A stretch of DNA of 64,000 nt from Geosiphon pyriformis (lineage: Eukaryota; Glomeromycota; Glomeromycetes; Archaeosporales; Geosiphonaceae): NCBI GenBank assembly GCA_016748015.1, contig JAAOMT010000479.1, forward strand, positions 60,198 through 124,197, given 5' to 3'. Below the pieces are notes generated by a model. It had not been told where the DNA came from and ran no database searches. It saw only the letters and a list, made by a program, of their open reading frames with translations. How positions within the stretch are numbered: position 1 is the stretch's first letter; every line of letters begins with the position of its first letter. Shown here piece by piece: positions 25,075 to 35,455 of this stretch. The translations under genes and the position numbers were made by a program.

Positions 25075-25740
25075 ATGTTAGCTTTAAAAACACTATCTGA
25101 CTTATTCATAATAATTAATGAAAATCAAATTAATTATATTCAAAAAAAAACCACAACTCTAGTAGTAAACAATTCCTAGAATTATTATTTTTATAGAAAA
25201 AACACAAGAAGTTGCACTGAAAATCAATTATTAGAACTTTTAAAGCAAGCTTTAAAAAAAAATCTCTTATTTGTTTTTATTGACATTTTACCAAATGCCA
25301 CAATTCAACAAAAACTTCTACTATTTCTTAATGAACAAAACAATAAACATACTTTTATTTATAGATACTTTCATATTAGAAAAACACTTTATAAACAAAA
25401 ACTAGAACTTAAAGCAACAAATCTCACTCCTGAACCTATATAAAAACAAATTCACAATAAATTCAAGACAACAGCTAAACCAACAAACACTTGTTACAAA
25501 CTTAAAGCAGCTTTTAGACTCTATGATTTGTTCAACATTTGCAAAAATGTCCTACAAAATCTAATACTGCAACCAATGAAAATTCAATACATTAACAAAC
25601 TCACAGAACTGAAATTTTAACAATTTTCAGACTAGATCACTTCAATTATTTTGGACCACTATCTTAACATTACAGATAGTGTTTGAACTTTGACAGAACT
25701 TAGTCTTAAGAAGAAAATTATGTTACCAGTAAAGTTTTAG
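25075..25740 (+). pseudogene. G1 third ORF in the env position, unknown product
   Basis: A 221-codon frame starts at ATG 25075 and ends at TAG 25738-25740, inside the 3' LTR. It is interrupted by about five stops, each explained by a single transition. A homologous frame exists in G3 at 53040-53520 (minus), where several of these positions are Gln codons. Conserved blocks include ELKATNLT, KQIHNKFKTTA, NTCYKL, FRLYDLFNICKN and LQPMKIQYI. I see no signal peptide or transmembrane segment that would make it an envelope protein. The function is unknown. Confidence 0.6.
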
Positions 25741-25919
25741 CTATTAATTAACATGAAATTATTCTTATAATTTTTAGTATTAATTAGTATATTATTATCA
25801 TGTCAATCATCACTTATTATTTAATCAGTTATCAAATATTATTATTTAATTAATAACTCGATTTGTACTATAGAAATTAAGATGATTAAATTACACAATA
25901 CCCTAAACCATATAACATA

Positions 25920-26025
25920 GTCAAAATTTGCCGAAATTGATAAAAATTGGCCAAAATAATCAATAGTTCAGTGAAATAACCTGTAGTTTGCCAAAATATA
26001 TCTTTAGTTCACCAAAATTGTAGCA
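25920..26025 (+). promoter_or_regulatory. Degenerate U3 repeats in the G1 LTR
   Basis: Five or six copies of a motif like (T)TG(C/G)CGAAAT or GTTCA(C/G)(C/T)(A/G)AAAT recur at about 20 bp spacing, 45-150 bp upstream of the TATA box. The same array occurs in the other three family-1 LTRs (27211-27318, 42325-42445, 52720-52830). Position and repetition suggest transcription-factor sites; no factor is known. Confidence 0.45.
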
Positions 26026-26068
26026 AAGAGAAAAGTGCAAGTTCAAAGACTAGTACTACAACAAGTTG

Positions 26069-26076
26069 TATAAAAG
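26069..26076 (+). promoter_or_regulatory. LTR TATA box
   Basis: TATAAAAG in the context AGTTGTATAAAAGAAG is followed at once by a GAAGAG/CTCTTC hairpin. It is conserved at equivalent positions in all four family-1 LTRs. Confidence 0.6.
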
Positions 26077-27013
26077 AAGAGCTTTTCTCTTCAAGAAAAT
26101 GTATTTTCTCATATCTTACTATAGTATCTTACTTTAGATATCTTAATTAAAACAAATCACTTTTTTACACATCTCAAAATAAAAATTAAATATTCGAAAA
26201 CCAAATTTTTTGATTATTACACTTGAAATTTCCTCAACACAAACTAACATTTTGAAATTGATTAGCTACCAATTTCAGTAATTTGTTAATAACTTCAGGC
26301 TTGGATAGAAAACGTTTCCCTTAATAAAATTCTATTTCTTTTATATTTCTTTTATTTTTCTTTTTCTTTTTTTATTATAATCATTAGGATAGCCTACAGA
26401 TGAGATTCCTGTAAAAGAAGTTAACTTTCACAGCAAAGTAACTACACATTTTTAGTGAGTTTTTAGATGATCAATTTCTGGGAAAGAGTTGATGTTTACT
26501 ACAACATAACTACATAAAGTAACTGGCACAAAATTGGCCATTTCACTTATAAGTCCAGCAGTTTAAATTATAGGAGATAATTTAAAGATAAATTCAGTTA
26601 TTGGAAGTTCAACTACTTCTAGAAAACGTGAATTCACAATAAACAGCCATTAGCATCATTCAAAAAAAGAGACCAAAAACCTCCGGTAATACTGGTTATG
26701 TCTCAAAAGTAAAAGAAATCCCTGGTTAAATTATTTCAATATAGTTTTTATTTAAGAATAAATTATCAGTTACAATTTTGGGTTTATATGTAGATGTTTC
26801 TGCTAAAGCTAAGTTTGGTCAAGCATTAAAAATCAACTCATTTATTGCTAAGGCTGTTAACTTCAGTATTTTTGTAATATTGAACAGAGACTTCAATGAA
26901 AACAATTCAAAAAAAAGTATGAGTTTTAAGTTTTGTGTAAATTTAGGCTAAGTTAACTTATTTAATGAACATTTATTAACCAAAACTCTTACTTGGAACA
27001 ATTTTAAAGGCGT

Positions 27014-27981
27014 TGTTACCAGTAAAATTTTAGCTATTAATTAGCATGAAATTACTCTTATAATTTCTATTATTAATTAGCATATATTATTATTATCTCG
27101 AATATCACTATTATTTAATCAAATTATCAAATATCATTACTCAATCAATAATCCGATTTGTACCATAGAAATTAAGATGATCAAATTACACAATATTCTG
27201 AACCATTTAATATAGTTAAAATTCGCCGAAATTAATGAAAATTGGCCGAAATAATTAATAGTTCAGTGAAATAACTTGTAGTTTGCCGAAATGTATCTTT
27301 AGTTCACCCAAATTATAGCAAAGAGAAAAGTGCAAGTTCAAAGACTAGTATTACAACAAGTTGTATAAAAGAAAAGCTTCTCTCTTCAAGAAAATGTATC
27401 TTCTCATAGTATCATAACATAGTATCTTACTTTAGATATCTTAATTAGAACAAATCACTTTTACATATCTCAAATAAAAATTAAATATTCGAAAACCAAA
27501 TTCTTTGATTATTACACTTGAAATTCTCTCAACACAAACTAACCTTTTGAAATTGATTAGCTACCAATTTCAGTAATCTGTTAATGACTTCAGGCCTGGA
27601 TAAAAAACGTTTCCCTTGACAAAATTCTATTTCTTTTACATTTTTTTATTTTTTTTTCTTTTCTTATCATAATCATTTGGGTAGCCTACAGACGAGATTC
27701 CTGTAGAAGAGTTGACTTTCACAGCAAAGTAACTACACATTTTAGTGAGCTTCTAGATGAGCAATTCCTGGGAAAGAGTTGACATTTACTACAATGTAAC
27801 TACATAAAGTAACTGGTAAGGAATTGGCTATTCCATTCATAAGCCCAGCAGTTCAAATTATAAGAGATAATTTAAAAATAAATTCAGTTACTGAAAGTCC
27901 AACTACTTTCTAAAAACATGAATTCACAGCAAATTAACATTAACAACATTCAAGAAAAGAGACCAAAAACCTCCAGTAACA
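27014..27981 (+). repeat. Solo LTR (family 1) inside LINE B
   Basis: The LTR begins TGTTACCAGTAAAATTTTAG and ends CTCCAGTAACA. It is flanked by a 4 bp target-site duplication, GCGT (27010-27013 and 27982-27985), and removing it restores the LINE endonuclease sequence. Perfect TGTTAC/GTAACA ends show it is an LTR-LTR recombination remnant. A TATAAAAG box is at 27364-27371. Confidence 0.88.
27364..27371 (+). promoter_or_regulatory. LTR TATA box in solo LTR
   Basis: TATAAAAG is positioned as in the other family-1 LTRs and is followed by an imperfect hairpin (AAAAGCTTCTCTC). Confidence 0.5.
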
Positions 27982-28839
27982 GCGTTAAAAAAGTTATTAA
28001 TTTTATTTTTGTAAATTAGAACCTGATATTTGTAGTTACTAGTTATAGAATTGACATTGTGTCTAAGTTTTTTAATATTAATTACAAGACAGTTTCAGTT
28101 ATAATTGGCTTGAATAATTTTTTGAATGTTTGCCTTAATTATAATTGTAAACAGACTAATAAAAATAGATAGAAGTTCAAAAATAAAAATGCTAAGATTA
28201 ATAAGTAGTTGCAGTTTAAAAAGTGCTTATTAAACAAATTCTTGAGAAAAATAGCTGAATTCAATAGTGCAAAATGTTGTGACAATTTAAATACTATATA
28301 GAAGATCCTAAAAAAAGTAATAATAAACTTTGTTAATAAGGTGTTTTCTAAACTTTGATTTAGTAAGTTTGAATATTCGAAAAATAAACAATTATCTAAG
28401 TTTTTTAAGCTAAAATTGTTGATAACCAAAATCATAAAAAGATTGGTTTTGAATCAAGTTTTAAAAACTGATCATCTTATTAATATCTGAATTAATATTA
28501 ACAAAAATAAGACTTCTAGACTATAAATTATAATTAATAATAACATAAGTTTGAAGAAAATTCTATATTATTTGTTAAAAGTCAAAAAAAAGTACTATAA
28601 ATCCAAATATTATGAATTCAAAGTTACTTAGAATGATCTCATTAGAAAAACTATTGATAAATATATGAAAAATTTCTGTTTTAATAAGAGAAAAATAATC
28701 AAAAGCATTCTAAATTGGCTATTTTGAAAAATGGTACTTAACTATTTAATAATTAATAATAATTTAATTCTAAAGTTATATAAGATTAAGTTTATGATTA
28801 ATATAATTATAAAAGAATTGATGAGAAAACATATAATGT

Positions 28840-29950
28840 CTGGTGCTTTATCTAATAAATAAATTAATTAATATGCTTTTCTGAATTATGTTGATAATAA
28901 TGCTTTTTTAAAAGTTATAAGTAATATTAAATTTGATAAATTTTTACAAGTTCTTAAGGATTTATCTGATAGAAAAGCCACTGGTTTTTTTAGTATTTTT
29001 AATAAGCTCTAAAAACATGATAATATGTAAGTTTTAGGTGGTTTATTAGACATTTTTAATGTATATTTAACATTAGGCACAATTTTTATATAGTAAAAAA
29101 AAACTTAAGTTTCTATAATACTAAAGTCATATAATTAAAAAAAAATTTATGAATATTAGAACAATAGTCTTAATTAAAACAACCCATAAAATTTTATCTA
29201 AAATTTTTTTAGACAGAATTTTTTTGGTTTGTAACAATTTTGATGTCTTATATGGTAATAATTTTTCAGTTTTAAAAGACATGTCTACTTAAACTTTGAT
29301 TTTTTTGTTAATTTTATTATTAAAAACATATTGGAAAAAAGGAAGCTGTGGCTAGTTTATCAAAACATAGGTAAAACATATGATTTTGTTAGGTAGTATC
29401 ATTTAAAAAACAGTTTAGTTAAGATTAAAATATGTTCTAATTTTATAAAATATTTTAAAAGTATATATACTAATTAAATCAATTAAGTAATGACAAATTT
29501 TGGGCTTATAAAGGAATATATTAATTATAATAGACTGAATTAAGATGAAGTATTCTTACTTTTGTTGTGAAGAATTTTTTATAATCTTTTGTTTTATGAG
29601 ATTAAAAAGCATAATAATTTGTATAACTATAAGTGAATTTAAAGTTTTTTATGTAAACTGGCAAACAAGATCTTAGGAGTAGCATAACATTTTTTCTAGC
29701 AGCAGGAACTTTTGTAGATAATACAATTTAAATTAAAAATAACATAGTTACTATTTAGTATATTCTAAATATAGCTAATAAATTTTTTCAGATTAATAAT
29801 ATTTCAATTAATACAGATAAAATAGTTGTTATATTCATTAATTAAAGAATAAAAGTTTTTTGTTTGGTAATTAGTAGTTCAAACATTTCAATAGCTAAAA
29901 AAAATAAATTACATAAATATTTAGACATTTTTTTGTTTATAGACAGTTTT
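28840..29950 (+). pseudogene. LINE B reverse transcriptase relic
   Basis: It is colinear with LINE C RT (36910-37960). The catalytic block near 29710-29735 reads Gly-Thr-Phe-Val-Asp-Asn-Thr-Ile: the first Asp is kept and the second has become Asn. LINE D keeps the second and lost the first, so the ancestral motif must have been FVDD. Multiple TAA/TAG/TGA codons interrupt the frame. Confidence 0.65.
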
Positions 29951-30741
29951 CTCAAACCAAATATTAATAAGACTTATTCAAATATTAATTTTTTACAAAT
30001 TTAGTTTTAAGAAAAGTCATGTTTAATAAACAGTTTCTGTACTTAGTATCTGCTGTTCTGTAATTAATAGTTGGCTACAAATTATAATTTAGTTATGTTT
30101 CAATGAGTGTATGCAAAAAATAGAACAGATTATTAAGGAAAAAACTTAAATTTAAGACTAATTTACTTAAGAAGTTTTTTAATAAAGCCATCACTTATTT
30201 TAAGTTATATAATCTAAAATTATTTAAACAATTACAAGCCAAAAATTTCTTAATGAATTTGGTAGTTTTTGTTAATTCAAAAGACATTTTTGGCAGTATA
30301 TTTAAATACAGATTTATGAATCTACAAATTATTAGTTAGATGCTTTGACAACTTCTTTGTTTTTTAATTATATTGTTAATTAATCTTATAAACTGCTTTT
30401 TAGCTGGTATAATTAACATTCTTGTGTTATGTACATTATTTTTAAGCAATAATTTGCTTAATGTCTTCCAGATTAGTAATATTATTGTTGTTATAAATGT
30501 TTTGGGCTTGAAATAATATGTAAGTGAAATGAATTTGCTGAAAAAGTTTAATATTGTTTTTGTAAACCAGCTTCTGAATTGTTACAGCATATGTTTTACA
30601 TAGAACATATTTTGCAAGTAGAAAAGACTAAATTCCAAGAGTTCAGTTTTTAGTTGGTTTAGTTTACTAATCAAGTTTATTAAGAATAGTAGTTTGAATA
30701 ATAGTGGTGTTCTGACTTCTTATTCCATTTTTGTTTAATGT

Positions 30742-31005
30742 TTGAACAAATTTGATTTTGTTTGTAAGTGTTTTTTGAAGAGTAAATTTAATAGTATAAT
30801 TGTTTATATAAATAGTTTGGTCAAAAGTTTGGAGTTTGTAAATACTTGTAATGGTACTGCTGTCTACTTTTTAAATATTAACATAAATATAAAAGTTAAG
30901 ATAAATGGCTTGCTTTTTTTAACTCTGGCAAAATTACAAGTCATTACTTTTGCTTTGAAATATGTTTCAGTATTTAGCTTAGTTGTGTTATTCACAAATA
31001 ATTAG
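30742..31005 (+). pseudogene. LINE B RNase H relic
   Basis: An 87-codon open stretch matches the RNase H domain of LINE D. Alignable pieces include NGTAVYFLNININIKVKING and LAKLQVITFALKYVS; the catalytic Glu is Lys. The conserved KGHSG-type block follows out of frame near 31130-31180. Confidence 0.65.
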
Positions 31006-32218
31006 ATATTATTGGATATGAATATCTTAATTAAAAAAAACAACAGTTTCAATTTTCACAATAAATGCTAGATAGAAAAAAAACATATTTATTATATTAT
31101 TATATTTAAGAATCTGTTAGTTAATTGGAACAAGATTAAGAGTTATTTTGGAGTTGTTGGCAATAAACATGCTGATTTATTTGTCAATGCTACTATCATG
31201 TTTGATTTCATACTGTTTGTTAGGGTGTTATGTTATTTTCTTGCTGTTGAAAGCAAAATTGTCTCTGAAAACATCTATTATTTGTTAAACATCTTTTTAA
31301 AACAGTCAGTTTTATTGGTTTAAATTTCAAATATGTCAATAATATTGTAAACAAGTCTTTATATAGTCTGATTAATATATATAAAATTTTTAATATATAA
31401 CATTTTGATGATCAGATTCATTCAAGTTTTATTAGTTTAATCTTTATAACACTTTGGTTTTATTTTATAAAAATCTTATACCACTGATTGTCTATTGCCA
31501 AAAGAAAAAAATTATACAATTTGAATTATTCCAATGTGTTGTATATTTAATATAAGTTAGTAGAAAACTTTAATCATATATTTTCTAATATTTATAATAA
31601 CTGTGCCAAATTAGAACTGATTTCAAAAACTATTAAAATGTGGACTAGTTTGCTAGATATCTGTATTATTGGCAATGTAATAATTTAATTCTTGTATAAA
31701 ACTAAATTTTCTAATTATTTATATATGTTACTAGTCAAAAGCATTATAATAAAAATATGGGTAACAGACACAATATGTTTATTGGGTAGCTAATCTAATG
31801 ATATGTCTTTGGTCATTAATTTGGTTTGAAATTTTGTTAAAAGTTACAAATCTACCATGTAGTTGCAAATCACCTAACTAAAAGTGCATTATAAAAAACA
31901 TAATCTTTTGCTATATAATGAATCTATAATTTTAGCTATATTTGGCTTGATATTTATATAGTTTCTTAATATAATTCATAATTTTGATTTAAAGTTGAGT
32001 ATTCATATTTGTTTTAGTTTGTATTTTTGTTTATCCAATATATATTTTGGTTTTTTGTGTGATTTTTCTGTTGTAAATAATTTAAGTACATAGTACTATT
32101 TTGATTAATCTGAATAGCTAGTTATGTATAAAAAGAACATAAATTATACTTAAATATAGTTTTATAGTTTTGGATAATTGTTGAATTCCATTCATAAAAT
32201 AATTAATAAAAAAAAAAA

Positions 32219-33520
32219 CTTAAATAATACAATTTTTAAATTACCAAATTTTTAGATAAATTATATATAAAACAAAAATTTTTATTAAAACCAAAATTAA
32301 AATAAAATATTTAATAAAATTAATACTTATTATAATAAAAATTATAAAATCTAAATATAAAACTTTAATAAAAATCATTAAAAATTATAAAAATCTTATA
32401 TTATAAAGATTTATATATATATAATAATAGTATTAAAAACAAAAAATTCAATTATTTTATTAAATTTTATTAAATAATTTTAACAATTAAAAATTTAATA
32501 CTTGAAATAAAATTTATTTTAATAAAAATCATAAATTAATTATATATTATCTAAATTTTAAATTATTTACTATTAATTAATTTTAATACTATTGATCTAT
32601 AGTATTTATTAATACTAAAACAATAGTTTTTAATTATAACTATTAATAAAATAATAATTTTCTATTTTTTTATTTTTATTTTTTATTTTTTTTGTTTGTT
32701 TATTTGTTTTATTAATTAATTAAAAAAAATGTCGAAATTACAATATTAAAAATTATTTGATAAAATATACAAAAATAAATATAAAATTAATTTATTAAAT
32801 TATTTACTAAAAAGATAAAAAACACCAAAATAAATTAGTTATTATATTAAAAAAGTTAAATACTAAATATTATCAATAATTATTAATAAATTTCTGTTTA
32901 TTATTTAAAACTTTTAAATACCAAAATTTTTAAATTATATTACCAATTAATAATATTAATTTGTGAATTAATTTATTATATAATTACTTATAATATTAGT
33001 CAAATTATTATAATTTTAGAAAATAATTTAATAAAATATCAATAAACAATATTATTAGTTTTTTTATAATATAAACAAAAATTATTGATTTAAAAACACA
33101 ATATTTTAGCATTTATAAAAAGTTCAAACTGGTTTGTATTAATTAACATAATATTATTATATTGTATAATTATTAATTAACTTTTTATTATTAATATAAA
33201 AAAAATATAATATAATTAAAAATAAATTCTAAATATTATTATAAAAACCAAAACAAAATTAATTAATTAATAATTTTTTTTTCAAATATTAAATACTAAT
33301 AAATAAAATTAAAAAATTATATTATTACAAAACAATTTTTTTAACAAAAATAATACAGTTAATTAATTAATAATTAGACTAATAACAAAATTTATAATTA
33401 AATTATTAAGTTACTAATTACATAATAACTAAATTTAAAATAATATAATATTATAAATTAAAATTTAAATAAAAATTATTAAAAATTAAAACAGAATTAT
33501 TATTATTATTATTATAATTA
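32219..33520. other. Very AT-rich spacer holding the left inverted arm
   Basis: No gene is visible. The reverse complement of about 32230-33060 aligns with 43950-44720 on the other side of LINE C, with shared strings such as AGTATTAAATTTTTAAT, TTTTATTAATAGTTATA and the ATTCA(C/T)AAATTAAT block. A TTA microsatellite lies just before LINE C (about 33497-33515). Confidence 0.65.
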
Positions 33521-33668
33521 AAAAAAAAAACTTCTTTTTTTTTTTTGTTCAAAATTTCCAAAAAGAGTCAAAAATTTTTTTGGAAAAAGTTTTTTTACAA
33601 TTCAATATAATAAATTCAAATCTTTCTTACTTGATTATGAAGTCACTATTGGCTGTAGTATTGCTATA

Positions 33669-35455
33669 ATAAAAAAATCTGTCAAAAGCTTTAGTGCTAA
33701 TACTATTAACAAAGATATTGCCTCTAAAAAAAAGAAAAAAGAAGATGTTTTAAAAGATAATACTGTTAATAAAGTTATTCTGTCTAAAAAAGTATTTAAT
33801 AGTTCTGAAAGTCTAAAACTGGTGATACCACTGAATCTAATAGTGTTAATATAAAAAAAAAGTGTTTAATAGAAGAAACCAATGTGGATTATAAAGAAAA
33901 GAATATGTTCAATGAAGGTGATTTTGTTCAGATGCCAAAAGATTCAAGATTAATAACAAAAAAGACTTTGGATATGTCATTGGGAGAAATCAATTTTTTG
34001 GATGATGTTGATAATGATAACATTCTCTTGGATGCTTCTGTGGTTTTTTTTTTGTCATTAAAGAATCTGGTTAATATGTCTGTTAGAAAATCTTTTACTT
34101 TGGATATTGGCTTAGACAAAGTTGCTGAAAAGTTATCTAATAATAAGCTTATAGCTATTAGAAAATTGTTTTCAAAAGTTAATGGTTTTGGGGAAGCCTT
34201 TACTTTCTCAAAATTTTCTGGGATCATCCATGCTTCTTTCACTTCTGAATTTAGTTTGGCACAGATTACAAAAAAGACAAAAGTGGCAAATATTTTGGTA
34301 AACACCAATCTCAAAAAATCCATGATATGTTTAGATCAAGCTGTAGTAATAAAAAAATTCCAGTTGGAATATTAGCTGAGACTATACATGCTGTGTTTTC
34401 TGAGTTTGATACTGTTGTGTTAATTAAAATGCAATTGGTAGGGCTATGGCAAAAGGCTGTAATGGAGTTTGCCCAATCAGATTAGGTTGATTTGATCACA
34501 GCTAAATGGTTCATCTTAATCAGAAAAAATACCATGAAAATAGCTAAGACTAATATAGACAAGAAATTATGAAATATAAAAGATTAACATAGGACACTGC
34601 TCTATATACTGTTAATGGGCACTAATGTTTATGACATCTGGGACTTCATTGGTTCTGTAAGTAAAAAAACATGTATTATTAATCAACACCTGTTATATAT
34701 GTCTGAACCAGGTATGTTGTTGTTTGTTTTAACTTGGCTAATTTACTAGATGCTATTATAAAAACTACACTTGTTTTAAGGAGTGTAAATTTGCTTTGGT
34801 CTTATTTAAGTTTTGCTAAGTGTAGTAAATGTGGAAAATTGAGCCATATCTTTTTAAGCTGTTCTGTAAGTAAAAGAGTGTTTTTTGGTGGTCCATCTCA
34901 CAAGATACTGTTGGATGATGATAAAAGCAGGCTGACATCTATCTATGCTAACCATTCTACTCTAATCTCTCATTTTGCTTTTTTTGGTAGTATTTCTTAG
35001 ACAAAGATAATTAGTGAGTCTTTGTTTTTTTTTTTTCTATAAGTAATGTTTTAGTTGTTTCTGGTTTCTTTTTGGAAATAAAACCTGTCCCAATGGTGTT
35101 TTTGGAATTGAACCATAGGTTTGCTGCTCTTAAGCGTAGTCTTATCAGTCTTATAGAACATGTTGACAAGTTGGCTAAGAGATTAAACACATTTGAGCTA
35201 ACAGTTTCCCAGTTTAGCCTTAGACATTAACTGTTGATAATCCTTTCATCACAAAATCAAGGTGCAGATATAGTAATAGATAAGAGTTTAGATGTGGCTA
35301 CTAGTAGTGAGACTACTATAGAAGCAGTGGTGTTTAACTCTTTGGTTATCTCAAAAATAGAAAAAACTTTGAACAATCTGTTAATCACAGTTATAGACCT
35401 CTTGGCTAAAGTGGACAATATTGGTTTGGTTTTTGTTCCTTATTCTTCTCAATGA
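33669..35455 (+). pseudogene. LINE C ORF1 relic (RRM plus zinc knuckle protein)
   Basis: The start codon equivalent to LINE D ATG is ATA here (33669-33671), a G-to-A loss. The segment 33884-34375 is open and matches LINE D ORF1 (EINFLDDVDNDN with KINFLNGNDDDD, and ILVNTNLKKS with ILVNTDLKRS). After a frameshift, an RRM-like stretch (34376-34560) and a CCHC knuckle follow (CSKCGKLSHIFLSC, about 34810-34860). The last part (35234-35455) ends PYSSQ-stop. A TAA at 34585-34587 falls at the same codon as in LINE D. At least two frameshifts are present. Confidence 0.75.

Larger units (their letters stand above)
22190..26691 (+). mobile_element. Gypsy G1, 5'-truncated Ty3-type retrotransposon
   Basis: The pol order is RT (22200-22900), RNase H (23030-23310), integrase (23640-24760), then ORF3 (25075-25740) and a 3' LTR (25721-26691). 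Placing integrase after RNase H is diagnostic of Ty3/Gypsy. The 5' LTR, gag, protease and dUTPase are missing. A purine-rich AAGAAGAAAA stretch just before the LTR is a likely polypurine tract. In-frame stops replace Gln or Trp codons throughout. Confidence 0.85.
25721..26691 (+). repeat. G1 3' LTR (family 1)
   Basis: It begins TGTTACCAGTAAA and ends CTCCGGTAATA (decayed from TAACA). It is collinear with LTRs at 27014-27981 (+), 41672-42653 (-) and 52073-53026 (-). It contains repeated GCCGAAAT-like motifs (25920-26025), a TATA box and a following hairpin. LINE B sequence abuts its right end. Confidence 0.88.
26692..32218 (+). mobile_element. LINE B, 5'-truncated non-LTR retrotransposon
   Basis: It starts inside the endonuclease domain directly after the G1 LTR, at a point equivalent to about 35705 of LINE C, and ends in an A-run (32208-32218). 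A solo LTR (27014-27981) splits it. Aligning blocks, in order, are endonuclease (26692-27013, 27982-28130), linker (28130-28690), RT (28840-29950), RNase H (30742-31005) and the C-terminal region with tail motif (31250-32160). Stops are frequent. The 5' half was not found elsewhere in the window. Confidence 0.8.

Noticed and set aside
28139-28435. 98-codon minus-strand frame, with a relative at 36183-36467
   Set aside because: Both are antisense to the same endonuclease-RT linker of LINE B and LINE C, so their similarity reflects the shared element.
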